The position numbers were made by a program, and so were the translations under genes. A stretch of 64,000 nucleotides of DNA from assembly GCA_964450715.1 (NCBI GenBank), contig CAYVFC010000002.1:77413-141412 (forward strand), given 5' to 3'. Of the stretch, positions 35,226-45,240 are shown in pieces. How positions within the stretch are numbered: the stretch's first letter is position 1; each line of letters begins with the position of its first letter. The notes beneath the pieces are model-generated. The model saw only the letters and a list, made by a program, of their open reading frames with translations. It was not told the origin of the DNA and made no database searches. Source of the DNA: CAYVFC01 sp964450715. Lineage in GTDB: Bacteria > Myxococcota_A > Polyangia > Polyangiales > JAFGIB01.

Positions 35226-36830
35226 GTGGTCGGTACTAGAAAGCCTAGCGTCGCCACCAGCCATCTCGGCATGGTTTCCACTGCCTCTCGGGTTGCGACC
35301 GAGGCCGGCGTACAGATGCTCGAGGCCGGGGGCAACGCCGTGGACGCGGCAGTAGCCGCTGCCTTTTGCCTGGGCGTGAGCGAGCCGCAGGCGTCGGGAC
35401 TGGGGGGACAGAGCATGGCGCTCCTGTATTTGGAGGACGGACGCAGGCTCATCGCCTTGGACGGTTCCTCCCGCGCTCCCTTCGGTATCGATCCGATGCG
35501 TATCCCGGACAGACCGATCAAGGTGGGACTTGCCGCGACCACGCTTCCCTCCACGCCGGCGACCCTCGGATATCTGCTCGATACCTACGGTACCCTACCC
35601 CTGGAGCGGGTGCTGCAGCCCGCCGTCGAAGCGGCGCGAGAGGGCGTGCGCGTGACTTCGCTCATCCACGACCTGATCAAGCGCGAGGCCGGGCCGCTGT
35701 CCCACGACCCCCTTGCCGTCCGTACCCTATTCAGGGAAAGAAGACCGCTGGCCGCTGGCGAGCTATTGGTCCAGCCCGAGCTCGCCGCATGCCTGCAAAG
35801 GCTCGCCCGAGAGGGTTGGCGCGACTTCTACGACGGCGGCATCGCCGAGGCGATTCTCGCCGACATGCAGTCCCGCGACGGCCTGCTGACTCGTGTCGAT
35901 CTAGCCCGGATCCCCACCCCTCGCGAACGGCCGGCGCTGCGCGGCAGCTTCCGGAAGGTTGCCCTGGCCACCTTTCCGCCGCCGGGGGCGGGACGGATGC
36001 TGCTGGAGATCCTCAATATCCTGGAGACCTTCGACCCGGAGGAGATCCGGCTGGAAAAGCCCGAGGCGAACGTCATCCTGGCCCACGCCTTCATGAACGC
36101 GCTGCGCGACCGCGAGCGCAGGCCTGTGGATCCTGACTTCTACTTGCAGCGAAAGCGCAAGCGCATGGTGGACAAGACCTACGCCGAATCGGTTGCAGAG
36201 CGTATCCGGATGGTGACCGGCCTGGCGCCGCCCGATCTCCCGCCCCCGCCCACGGCCGGCGAGACCACCCACCTGTCGGTAGCGGACGCGGACGGCAACG
36301 TCGCGGCCATCACCCAGTCGATCGAGCTGGTGTTCGGCTGCAAGCGCATGAATCCCGCGTACGGCTTCTTCTACAACAACTACATGACCACCTTCGACTA
36401 CCATGACGTGACGCATCCCTACCGCCTGCTGCCCGGCGCCGCGCCCTGGTCCAGCGTAGCGCCTACGCTACTCTTCGCCGGACAGAAACCCTGGCTCAGC
36501 CTGGGAAGCCCGGGTAGCGAGCGCATCGCCACCGCGCTGGCGCAGGTCATCACCCGAGTGGTGGACGCGAAGATGCCCCTGGAGGCGGCCATCGGCGCGC
36601 CCAGGCTTCACGCCGGTAAATCGCGGACGATCCTGATCGAGAAGGCGCGGTTCGACCCGGCGGTCCTGCAGGCGCTCGCCAGCGCCGGCTTCGAGCTGAC
36701 CAAGCGTGGGGCTTACAGCTTCTATCTGGGATGCGTGCAGGCAGTGCAGCTGCCGCTCACGTGCAGGGAGATGTTCATCGGCGTGGCCGATCCGAGAAGG
36801 GACGGAAGCGCCGGAGGCCCGCGGGGATAG
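35226..36830 (+). CDS. Gamma-glutamyltransferase family protein
   Basis: 534 residues from GTG 35226. Family blocks are EAGGNAVDAAVAAAFCLGV, GLGGQSMALLY, LDGSSRAPFG, the autocleavage and nucleophile site GETTHLSVADADGNVAA (Thr about residue 345-346), and LGSPGSERIATALAQVI. These Ntn-hydrolases are made as a precursor that cleaves itself before the Thr, then transfer or hydrolyse gamma-glutamyl groups. No signal peptide is evident, so it may act in the cytoplasm. It is the first gene of a run with an ATP-grasp–M20 fusion and an N-formylglutamate amidohydrolase-like gene, which suggests processing of a gamma-glutamyl or pseudopeptide compound. Confidence 0.9.
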   Translation: MVGTRKPSVATSHLGMVSTASRVATEAGVQMLEAGGNAVDAAVAAAFCLGVSEPQASGLGGQSMALLYLEDGRRLIALDGSSRAPFGIDPMRIPDRPIKVGLAATTLPSTPATLGYLLDTYGTLPLERVLQPAVEAAREGVRVTSLIHDLIKREAGPLSHDPLAVRTLFRERRPLAAGELLVQPELAACLQRLAREGWRDFYDGGIAEAILADMQSRDGLLTRVDLARIPTPRERPALRGSFRKVALATFPPPGAGRMLLEILNILETFDPEEIRLEKPEANVILAHAFMNALRDRERRPVDPDFYLQRKRKRMVDKTYAESVAERIRMVTGLAPPDLPPPPTAGETTHLSVADADGNVAAITQSIELVFGCKRMNPAYGFFYNNYMTTFDYHDVTHPYRLLPGAAPWSSVAPTLLFAGQKPWLSLGSPGSERIATALAQVITRVVDAKMPLEAAIGAPRLHAGKSRTILIEKARFDPAVLQALASAGFELTKRGAYSFYLGCVQAVQLPLTCREMFIGVADPRRDGSAGGPRG

Positions 36831-36890
36831 AACCGGTCGTCGGCGCCCCCGCATCGAAGCGCGGGGGGCGGAGATCCTCGAGGAGACACC

Positions 36891-39050
36891 GTGAAGATCG
36901 CTGTCATCTACAACTACGAGAGCAATGCCGTCATCAATCTCTTCGGGACGCCCAACCGCGAGCGTTACGGTCTGAAGACCATCAAGGCGATCACCAACGC
37001 GCTCAAGCAGGGCGGCCACCAGGTCAAGAGCTTCGAAGGCGACAAGAACATCATCGCCAACCTGGAGGGCTTCATGCCCGCCGTGATCGCCGGAGAGCGG
37101 CCCGGCTTGGTCTTCAACCTCTCCTACGGCATCCAGGGCAAGGCGCGCTACACCCATATCCCGGGTATCCTGGAGATGATCGGGGTTCCTTACCTCGGCT
37201 CCAGCCCGGACACCCACGCCATCGCGCTCGACAAGGTCGTCACCAAGATGGTCCTGCGGCAACGGGGGCTTCCCACGCCCGACTTCGACGTGCTCGACAC
37301 GCCCGACTCGCCGGTAGCGGAGAGCCTCCGCTACCCGCTCATCGTCAAGCCGCGCAGCGAGGCTGTCTCCTACGGTCTCAAGATCGTTCACGACGAAAGG
37401 GAGCTGCGCGAAGGCGTTGCCGCGATCTACCAAGCCTTCAAACAGCCGACGCTGGTCGAGGAGTACATCGCCGGCCGCGAGATCAACGTGGGCCTACTGG
37501 GCAACGACTCGCCCGAGGCCCTTCCCCCGGTGGAGCTCGATTTCGGAGAGGGAGCGCCGATCTTCAGCTTCGAGGACAAGACCCATACCAGCGGTCGCAA
37601 TATCGGCAAGCTCTGTCCCGCCCCGCTCACCGAGGAGCAGACGCAGACCGTCACCGGCCTGGCGGTGCGCGCCTTCCGGGAGCTCGGGTGCCTGGACTGC
37701 GCCCGGGTCGACTTCCGCATGGACGCCGAGGGAAACTTCTATATCCTCGAGCTCAACTCCATGGCGAGCCTCGGGCAGGGAGGATCCTATGTCCACGCAG
37801 CCGCCACCATCGGGCTGGACTTCGAGGCGCTGGCCAATCGGATGGTGGACGTGGCCACCCAACGATACTTCGGCACTCCCATCGCCGACCCGGCGGACGA
37901 GAAGCTGCCTTCCCGGGAAAAGACGCTCTTCTCCCATCTGACGCGCAACCGCGACGCGCTGGAGAAAGACGTCGAGCACTGGACCGATCTGGCAGGCCGC
38001 TCGGACGATCCGGTGCGGCTGGGCTCGGTCGTACACTCCCTCGACGGCAGGCTGGCGAAGCTCGGCTTCGAGCCCGTGCCCGACCTCACCAACGACCGCT
38101 CGGCCTGGACCTGGCAAACCCCGGCCGGGCTCGCATCGGGCACGCTGGTCGTTCTCTGCCTGGATAGCCCGATTGAACAGAGTCGTCCCTCGGTGCGCTT
38201 TCGCCGCGAGGGAGAGCAGCTGCTGGGCGAGGCCATCGCCACCGGCCGCGCGGGCGTCGCCTGCGCGCTGGCCGCCTTCTCTTCGTTGCGCTCGGTCCGC
38301 AAGCTGCGAACGGCGCGCATCGGCGTATTCGCGTACACCGACGAGGGCCGGGGCATGCGATACTCGAGCGAGCTGCTGCGCAAGGCCGCCGCAAGAGCGG
38401 CTCGGGTGCTGGTCATGCACCCCGGCGGGCAAGAGGGCAAGGTCGTGATCCAGCGCAGGGGATTCCGCAAGTATAGCCTCGCCGTCGAGGGAGACCCGGT
38501 TCGACTCGGTTCCCGCAAGAACGAGATCGATCCGCTTTCCTGGTTTATCGCCCGGGCGCCGCGCGTGGCCGCGCTGAGCGCACCCAGCAGGCAGCTGACG
38601 GCATCGGTCCAGGACGTGACCACCGGTCGCTTCGGACCGCTCATGCCCCACCGGGTCCGCGCCGCCCTGGCACTCTCCTACCTGGACCCGCAAGCGGCCA
38701 CCAGGGTGGACGGCGAGCTGCGCGAGCTCTTCAAGCCCGAGTCCCGAAGGCTGCAGGCGCGATTCGAGATCCTGGAGGATCGCCCACCGTTTCGCAGAAG
38801 CGCGGGCAATCCGCTGGTCTCGGTGCTCGGCTCGATCTGCGAGCGGTGGAAGCTGCCCTTTGGCACCGACACCAGCCTGATGCCGTCAGCGGCCGGCCTG
38901 GTGCCGGAAAGGATCCCTACCCTTTGCGGACTCGCTCCTCGCGGTCGCGACATCTTCACCCCTTCCGAAGCGATATCCCGCGGCGAGCTGCTGCAGCGAG
39001 CGCTGGTGCTCGCTCTTCTCCTGGATGGTTTCCAGGCGGATAACGCGTGA
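36891..39050 (+). CDS. ATP-grasp ligase fused to M20-peptidase-like domain
   Basis: 719 residues from GTG 36891, with GAGGAGACACC upstream. Residues 1-330 are a D-Ala-D-Ala-ligase-like ATP-grasp (MKIAVIYNYES, RPGLVFNLSYGIQGKARYTH, YPLIVKPRSEAVSYG, RVDFRMDAEGNFYILELNSMASLG). Residues about 370-719 follow the M20/ArgE fold (FAYTDEGRGMRYSSELL, then GTDTSLMPSAAGLVP and APRGRDIFTPSEAISRGELLQRA). The first M20 metal-ligand motif (GHxD) is replaced by LVVLCLDSP, so the peptidase part may be degenerate. Ligase plus hydrolase in one chain suggests synthesis and trimming of one peptide-like product. Confidence 0.82.
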   Translation: MKIAVIYNYESNAVINLFGTPNRERYGLKTIKAITNALKQGGHQVKSFEGDKNIIANLEGFMPAVIAGERPGLVFNLSYGIQGKARYTHIPGILEMIGVPYLGSSPDTHAIALDKVVTKMVLRQRGLPTPDFDVLDTPDSPVAESLRYPLIVKPRSEAVSYGLKIVHDERELREGVAAIYQAFKQPTLVEEYIAGREINVGLLGNDSPEALPPVELDFGEGAPIFSFEDKTHTSGRNIGKLCPAPLTEEQTQTVTGLAVRAFRELGCLDCARVDFRMDAEGNFYILELNSMASLGQGGSYVHAAATIGLDFEALANRMVDVATQRYFGTPIADPADEKLPSREKTLFSHLTRNRDALEKDVEHWTDLAGRSDDPVRLGSVVHSLDGRLAKLGFEPVPDLTNDRSAWTWQTPAGLASGTLVVLCLDSPIEQSRPSVRFRREGEQLLGEAIATGRAGVACALAAFSSLRSVRKLRTARIGVFAYTDEGRGMRYSSELLRKAAARAARVLVMHPGGQEGKVVIQRRGFRKYSLAVEGDPVRLGSRKNEIDPLSWFIARAPRVAALSAPSRQLTASVQDVTTGRFGPLMPHRVRAALALSYLDPQAATRVDGELRELFKPESRRLQARFEILEDRPPFRRSAGNPLVSVLGSICERWKLPFGTDTSLMPSAAGLVPERIPTLCGLAPRGRDIFTPSEAISRGELLQRALVLALLLDGFQADNA

Positions 39051-39847
39051 TCCTGCCGGTCTTGGTAACCGTCCCCCACGGCGGCAGCGAGCTGCCGCCC
39101 GAGGCGGCCTCGTGCCTGCTCACTCCCCAGCAGATAGCGCTCGACGGGGATACCTGGTCGCGCGAGCTATACGCTTTTAGCGATCAGGTCAGCGCCTGCC
39201 TAGATACCCGTATCCCCCGGGCGGTAGTAGACCTCAACCGAGCCCCGGACGACCTGCCGCCTGCTAATCCCGACGGCGTGGTCAAGACCCGGACCGTGAA
39301 CGGAAACCAGGTCTGGCCCGACGCCAAAGGACCGGGATCGGAGCTTACTCGTCTACTACTCGAGCGCTATCACGCGCCCTGGCATCGGGCGGTTACCGTT
39401 GCCGCCGCCGCGCCCGGGCTGGCACTGGGTCTCGACTGCCACACCATGCTCGCCACGGGGCCGCCGGGACACCCGCTCGCCGGAAAATCAAGGCCGCTGG
39501 TCTGCCTGAGCAACCGGGGAGACCAGAACGGCGCCGACGAGGGGGAACCGCTGACCGCGCCGGCCGACCTGTTGCTACTGCTTCGCGACAACCTCGCCCT
39601 TGTTCTGCGAGAAGAGGACGTGGAGATCGATATCGAGGAGCCGCGCTTCCGGCTCAACCATCCTTTCCGCGGCGGTTACATCTGCCGCTGCCACTCGGCC
39701 GCGACCGCCCTGCCCTGGATCCAGCTCGAGCTATCCCGCGCGCTCTATCTTCGGCCGGGCTTCGAGCCTACCCCCTGCTCCATCGATACCCGGCGCCTGT
39801 TCGACCTCCGGCAGAAGATTATCGAGGCGCTCCGCCGGACGATATGA
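39047..39847 (+). CDS. N-formylglutamate amidohydrolase-family protein
   Basis: 266 residues; the GTG start overlaps the upstream stop by four bases (GTGA). Signature residues are VTVPHGGSELP near the N-terminus, RAVVDLNRAPDDLPPANPDGVVK, LGLDCHTM, and the C-terminal HPFRGGYICRCH. The family includes HutG-type N-formylglutamate deformylases and related zinc amidohydrolases. No histidine-utilisation genes are nearby. The coupling to an ATP-grasp–M20 fusion and a gamma-glutamyltransferase suggests cleavage of an N-acyl-glutamate-like bond in the same pathway (inference). Confidence 0.82.
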   Translation: MILPVLVTVPHGGSELPPEAASCLLTPQQIALDGDTWSRELYAFSDQVSACLDTRIPRAVVDLNRAPDDLPPANPDGVVKTRTVNGNQVWPDAKGPGSELTRLLLERYHAPWHRAVTVAAAAPGLALGLDCHTMLATGPPGHPLAGKSRPLVCLSNRGDQNGADEGEPLTAPADLLLLLRDNLALVLREEDVEIDIEEPRFRLNHPFRGGYICRCHSAATALPWIQLELSRALYLRPGFEPTPCSIDTRRLFDLRQKIIEALRRTI

Positions 39848-39897
39848 GCGAGGGCCGTTCTTTATTACGAAAAAGAGAAGCATACGGAAGGTCGCCG

Positions 39898-40630
39898 ATG
39901 AACGCGTCACCATCGTCCTGGGAGAAGCTCGGAGAGCTGATCGCTGCCGAAGGCAGGGAAGCCTTGACGAAATACATCGATACGCTCAGCCCTTCCGAAA
40001 CCGCCAGGGCCATCTCTCGATTGACGGAGCAGCAGCGGCTTCGTCTGTTCGGCCTTCTCAGGCCGGAAGACGCCGCGGACGTCATAGAAGACATCCCCGA
40101 AGCCCAGGCCGCGGAGATCGTGGAGGAGATGCCGTCGGATCAGGCCGCGGCCATCATGGAGGAGTTGCCCAGCGATCACATCGTAGACGTACTGGGCGAA
40201 ATCGGCGAGGAGGCGAGTCGAGCGATTCTGGCGAAAATGAGCCGCAAAGAGGCCCGGGAAGCGAGGATGTTGCTGGAGTACGACCCGGATCGTGCAGGCG
40301 GGCTAATGATCTCCGAGTTCCTCGCCTACGAGAGTCATAAGACCATTCAAGACGTACTCGAAGACTTGAAAGCCAAGCGTGGCGAGTACGCCGATTATCA
40401 CGTGCAGTACATGTATGTCGTAGATCGAAAGAACAGGCTGGCCGGCGTGCTTCGCATGCACGACCTGCTCTTCCCCTCCAAAGATACCAGGCTCGATCGG
40501 GTAATGATCGCTTCGCCCCTCAGCGTGCCGGAAAACGCCTCGCTGAACGATCTGCGGAACTTCTTCGAGAAACACCATCTATTCGGCGCGCCGGTCGTGG
40601 ACGGCGAGCGAAGATTGATCGGCGTGGTGA
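39898..40630 (+). pseudogene. MgtE Mg2+ transporter, N-terminal and CBS part only
   Basis: I prefer ATG 39898 (MNASPSSWEKLGELI) with GGAAGG upstream; ATG 39844 overlapping the previous stop is possible. It has the MgtE N-domain (AARAISRLTEQQRLRLFGLLRPEDAADVIEDIP pattern of helical hairpins) and CBS domains (LEYDPDRAGGLMISEF, FGAPVVDGERRLIGVV). At 40630 the MgtE frame ends against a CorA sequence. The roughly 180-residue membrane domain that forms the Mg2+ pore is missing. CBS and N domains sense Mg2+ in intact MgtE. Confidence 0.85.
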
Positions 40631-41536
40631 ATCAACGTCGACGGCGTGGGCGACGCGGAGACCTTCAAGGAGATCGGCGACCAGTTCGGCCTGCACCCGT
40701 TGGCGCTGGAGGACGCCGTCAATCTCCGGCAACGCGCCAAGACCGAGGACTACGACGATCATGCCTACATCGTGCTCCAGATGCCTCCGGAAAAGGACGA
40801 AGCCCCCTTCGAACAGGTGAGCGTCTTCCTGGGCGCCGACTTCGTGATCACGGTCCAGGAGAAACCGGGGGACTGCCTGGAAGCGGTACGCCACCGAATC
40901 AGCAACGCGCACGGTCGCATCCGCCGCAGCGGCGCGGACCACCTGGCCTACACGGTGATCGACGCCGTCATCGACCGGTACTTCCCGCTCATCGAGCAGA
41001 TCAACACCCGGCTGGAGACGCTCGAGGAACAGGTGATCCGGTCGCCGGACGACGAGACCGTTACGGAGATCCACGCCATCCGGCACGAGCTGCAGGCGCT
41101 CAGGCGCGTGCTCTCCGCCACGCGCGAGGCCATCGGCCTGCTGGCGCGCGGGGAATACGTGTCGGTAAGCGAGGAGACGCGGGTATTCCTGCGCGACTGC
41201 CAGGACCATACCGCGCAGCTGCTGGACGCCATAGAGGCCTGCCGCGAGCTGAGCGCCAACCTCATGGACCTGCACCTGTCCGGGGTGAGCAACCGGATGA
41301 ACGAGGTGATGAAGGTGTTGACCCTGATCGCGACCATCTTCATCCCCCTGAGCTTCATCGCCGGGGTGTACGGGATGAACTTCGACCGCTCCTCCTCGCC
41401 CTGGAACATGCCCGAGCTAGGCTGGAGCCTGGGCTACCCTTTTGCCCTCGGCTTGATGCTGGCCACCGCCGTGAGCTTCCTGATCTTTTTCCGCCGCACC
41501 GGATGTAGTTGCGCTCGTAGTCGAGCGACTCCTTGA
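40631..41536 (+). pseudogene. CorA-type Mg2+ transporter, truncated at both ends
   Basis: Conserved CorA sequence begins at INVDGVGDAETFKEIGDQFG in the frame of 40631, directly at the MgtE break. It continues through LHPLALEDAVN, the long helix and the signature GVYGMNF to FLIFFRR near 41497. The first residues before the conserved INVDG are missing. After FFRR the sequence belongs to a fragment on the opposite strand, so only a few C-terminal residues are replaced. The first possible start is GTG at about 40646. With both MgtE and CorA pieces joined, a chimeric Mg2+ transport locus or a deletion/assembly join is implied. Confidence 0.8.
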
Positions 41537-41705
41537 GCTCGATGAAGCCCAGGACGCGGACGGCGGGCATGAAGGCTATCCGCGTGACCGGAAAGCGCGG
41601 CCCGGACTCGTCGACCCGTGCCTCTTCCGTGAACTCCTTCGACGTCGACTGGTTGCCTTCGCCCTGGCCCGCCTCTTCCGTGGCCGGTATCCAGCTGATG
41701 TCCAA
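41500..41705 (-). pseudogene. N-terminal fragment of an unidentified protein
   Basis: ATG 41705 begins MDISWIPATEEAGQGEGN, and a coherent polar protein sequence runs to ESLDYERNYIR near 41505. There it meets the end of the CorA remnant on the other strand. No family recognised. The abrupt end at a boundary shared with CorA marks another join. Confidence 0.35.
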
Positions 41706-42016
41706 CAGGAGCGACCGCGGTTTTCAGCAAGCCGTTCGATATCGACGACCTGCGCATAGCGGTGGCCTATTTTCTCGACGGTTAGGACTCACCGTAAAAA
41801 AATTGAACGAGACGATACCGGGCGCGTCGGACGAATTGTCACGATCGAAAGACATCGGCAATTTCTTGAGGTATTCTTCTTGTTACGTCCGCCTTGCTTT
41901 CGAGGCGGAGAGGGCGTCGCGGTACGGCAACGGTACCGCGGCAGGAAATTGGTCTTCTTCGGGCTCGCCGGGAGGCTGCTTTTGTCCCGGCAAGCTCGAG
42001 GCCAGGGGAAGCGAAG
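41706..42016. other. Intergenic, no supported gene
   Basis: About 310 bases of mixed composition between the fragment at 41500-41705 and the TSP3 lipoprotein gene; probably its promoter region. Nothing specific seen. Confidence 0.35.
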
Positions 42017-44606
42017 ATGCGCTCTAGTCCGCCCCAGTTCTGTTTATTGAGTCTCGTTTTCTTGTTGGTCGGGTCGAATTGTACGGCCATCAGCGACTTC
42101 GGCGAATACGAATTCGGACCGGAACAGTCTGATGCCGGCCTCGGCGGTAGCGGGCAGGGGGGAGCCGATGACGGGAGCAGCGCTGGCGCCGGGGGCCGCG
42201 GAGGAGCGGGGGCGAGCGGCGAAAGCGGGGTTAGCGGAGCGGAGAGCGGCTTTGACGGAGGCGGGAGCGAAGACGCCGGACAGTCGGATGCCGATGCGGA
42301 TGTCGGTCCGGGAAAGTTAGGAGACGACTGCGACGATGACAACCCGTGCGAAGCGGGCCTGTTTTGTAACGCGTTCGAACATTGCGTCGATGTCCTGTGT
42401 AACGCGACTGACGCGGACGGCGACGGCGTCTGCGACCCGGACGACGTCTGCGAACAAGGAGACGACACGCTGGACACGGACGAAGACGGCCAACCCGACG
42501 ACTGCGATCCCTGCCCGGACGACGATCTCGACGACCGGGACAGCGACGGCGTGTGTGATTCCGAGGACAACTGCCCCGACGACGACAATCCGCAGCAGAC
42601 CGATATCGACGAGGATGGACAGGGGGACGAGTGCGACGACGACGACGACGGAGACGATGTGGCGGATACTGACGACAACTGCCCGTCGGTGGCTAACGAG
42701 AACCAGCAGGACGAGGACGGGGACGGGGACGGGGATAGCTGCGATGCGGACGACGACAACGACACGGTGGTCGACACCGCCGATAGCCACCCTCTCGACC
42801 CCAACCGCTGCGTCGACGCCGACAGCGATGCCTGTGACGATTGCTCGGTGACGGGCGGCCCGCCCGACAGTGGCAACGACGGGACGGATACCGATACCGA
42901 TGGCGTCTGCAACGCCTCGGATCCGTGCCCCGACGACAATCCGGACGATTCGGACGGCGATGGCGTTTGCGAGTCGAACGATAGTTGCCCGGGACACGAC
43001 GACAACCAGCAAAGCGACAGCGATGGCATCCCGGATGGCTGCGATGTCTGCCCGTACGACGATCCGGATGACTCCGACTCCGACGCAGTCTGTGACTCGG
43101 ATGACCTGTGCCCGGGGTACGATGACGGTCAGGATACAGACAGCGACGCAATCCCCGACGGCTGCGATGCTTGCCCGGGTCACAACGACGCTCTCGACGG
43201 CGACGGCGACGACGTGCCCGACGGCTGCGATGCTTGCCCGGGTCACAACGACGCTCTCGACGGCGACGGCGNNNNNNNNNNNNNNNNNNNNNNNNNNNNN
43301 NNNNNNNNNNNNNNNNNNNNNNNNNNNNNNNNNNNNNNNNNNNNNNNNNNNNNNNNNNNNNNNNNNNNNNNACGACGTGCCCGACGGCTGCGACGCATGC
43401 GACGGCCACGACGATACGTTCGATACCGACGGTGACGGCGTGCCCAACGGCTGCGACCTCTGCCACGGGTACGACGATTCCGAGGACGGGAATAGCAACG
43501 GCGTTCCGGACGACTGCGAACGGATCGAGCAGATCGTCATCGACAACAAGCAGGTCGACGGCAACTACTGGCGCGGCTGGTACGTCATCGACGGATCGAC
43601 CGCGCACGTTTCCACCAACGACAACACCATCACCGGCAGCTACCGTTCGGGTTCCAACAGTTACTTCGTATTCGACCTGAGCGACCTGAGCGGCCTGAGC
43701 GGCATCATCCTATCGGTGACGCTCGAGCTGGAACACGAGTACTACAGCGGCGATGCCACCGAAACGTTCTCGGTCTGGGACGTAAGCACCGATTCGGCGA
43801 CGCTGGAGGCCGACGGTTATAGCGAGCCCATCTACTACGACCTGATGACCGGCAATCTCTACCACCCGGGCACCGTGCTCTCGAGCGCCACGCTCGGCAC
43901 GGTGTTGAGCGTCGAGCTCAACGAGCAGGCGGTGGCGGACGTACAGGCTGCGCTGGGCGGAGACTTTGCCGTCGGCGTCCATTCCGAGTCCGAGCCGGGA
44001 ACCTTTCGCTTCAGCAACGGTAGCGAGGTGCGCAACAACCGGCTGATCATCGACTACCTTCCCACTCAGCAGACCATCATCGACAACAAGCAGGTCGACG
44101 GCAACTACTGGCGCGGCTGGTACGTCATCGACGGATCGACCGCGCACGTTTCCACCAACGACAACACCATCACCGGCAGCTACCGTTCGGGTTCCAACAG
44201 TTACTTCGTATTCGACCTGAGCGACCTGAGCGGCCTGAGCGGCATCATCCTATCGGTGACGCTCGAGCTGGAACACGAGTACTACAGCGGCGATGCCACC
44301 GAAACGTTCTCGGTCTGGGACGTAAGCACCGATTCGGCGACGCTGGAGGCCGACGGTTATAGCGAGCCCATCTATTACGACCTGATGACCGGCAATCTCT
44401 ACCACCCGGGTACCGTGCTTTCGAGCGCCACGCTCGGCACGGTGCTGAGCGTCGAGCTCAACGAGCAGGCGGTGACGGACGTGCAGGCCTCGGTCGGCGG
44501 AGACTTCTCCGTCGGCGTGCATTCGGAGTCCGAGCCCGGAACCTTCCGCTTCAGCAACGGTAGCGAGGTGCGCAACAACAGGTTGATCGTCGTACACACT
44601 CCTTGA
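42017..44606 (+). CDS. TSP3-repeat lipoprotein with duplicated C-terminal domain, interrupted by assembly gap
   Basis: Start ATG 42017 has GGGGAAG upstream. The N-terminus MRSSPPQFCLLSLVFLLVGSNC looks like a lipoprotein signal, although Asn before the Cys is atypical. A Gly/Ser/Ala spacer follows, then about 20 Asp/Cys-rich thrombospondin-type-3 calcium-binding units (DSDGVCDSEDNCPDDD pattern). The 100-N gap (43272-43371) lies inside these repeats and shifts the frame. Two tandem 180-residue beta-rich domains follow (540-base direct repeat, units near 43530-44070 and 44070-44606; VDGNYWRGWYVIDGST, FDLSDLSGLSG). Likely an outer-membrane or secreted surface protein. Confidence 0.8.
43272..43371. 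other. 100-N assembly gap
   Basis: Exactly 100 N, the conventional size for a gap of unknown length. The flanks (GACGGCGACGGC and ACGACGTGCCCGACGGC) are the same repeat unit, so assembly collapsed in the TSP3 array. Confidence 0.99.
43536..44606 (+). repeat. 540-bp tandem duplication inside the TSP3 lipoprotein gene
   Basis: The sequence from about 43536 to 44075 is repeated from about 44076 with an exact 540-base offset and only a handful of substitutions (for example tctactac/tctattac, ggcaccgtgctctcg/ggtaccgtgctttcg, GTGGCGGAC/GTGACGGAC). The length keeps the frame and duplicates a 180-residue domain. The near identity indicates recent duplication. Confidence 0.9.
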
Positions 44607-44684
44607 CGGCGCCTGGCGGCCAGGGAAGCCACCAGGTGATCGAGGAGGAACAACGACGCAGATGGGGCCGTCCCGATCGAGAGG

Positions 44685-44900
44685 CTGCTGAAAGGGTTTA
44701 TGAGACCGGCTCTAATCTGACCGACTTCGCCGACCTCCTCCACCGGGCCGCCGAGACCATCCGCTACGGCCGCCTGGAGCGCTTCTCGGCCCAGTGGCGC
44801 GAAAAGTGGCGCGAAAACATGGCCCAGGCCTGCGAGCCGGCCGCGGAAGCCGTCCATAATTACTTGGAAGGCTTCTCGGACGGCGTGCCCTCGTACCGCT
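44685..44900 (+). pseudogene. Fragment of an unidentified helical protein
   Basis: In the frame of 44603 the translation contains a coherent helical stretch (TGSNLTDFADLLHRAAETI, then FSAQWREKWRENMAQACEPA) ending near FSDGVPSYR. There is no own start codon or family. It lies between the lipoprotein stop and an IS91-like sequence, so it is most likely the debris of an interrupted gene. Confidence 0.3.
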
Positions 44901-45054
44901 CCACCACCACGGTAGCTCCCCTCGCCGCCGTCCGGGTGCCGGTAGTCGCTGATGCTGGAGCCGCCCGAGGCGATGGCCCGGCGCGTAACCCGCGAATTAT
45001 CCGTACTGCAAGCTGGTTTTTCGGGCTATCGTATAAGAGGGCGAGCACACCCAG

Positions 45055-45240
45055 GGGCATGGGATGCGGCGGGCACCCCCGTGCCTTGTGCACGAACCGG
45101 GCCCGGTATCGGCCATGTCTTCTCGCGTACTTGCGCGCCCAAGGTGCCGGAACCGCCGCCAGGCTTCTGCCGGCCGCCAGGCATCCGCACACCCTGAGCA
45201 CTGCGAACGCCTCTCGGCCCCGGTCGTCCATTCGGCACCT
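45055..45240 (-). repeat. Diverged copy of IS91-like transposase upstream sequence
   Basis: The plus strand here (GCATGGGATGCGGCGGGC..., ACTTGCGCGCCCAAGGTGCC) resembles 49345-49480 and 60449-60584 (GCATGGGATGCGGAGGGC..., ACTTGCGCGCCCAGGGTGCC) at roughly three quarters identity. In those places it is the region around and upstream of the transposase start, that is, the expected terIS side. Here no transposase follows. Confidence 0.55.

Noticed and set aside
41839..43029. Long Ser/Pro-rich minus-strand frame
   Set aside because: It is the antisense of the Asp/Cys-rich TSP3 repeats (GAC/GAT codons read as Ser/Val-type repeats); no start site or family.
42300..43500. Possible CRISPR-like array because of regular repeats
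   Set aside because: The repeats are in-frame TSP3 protein repeats with degenerate units and no unique spacers; no cas genes are present.
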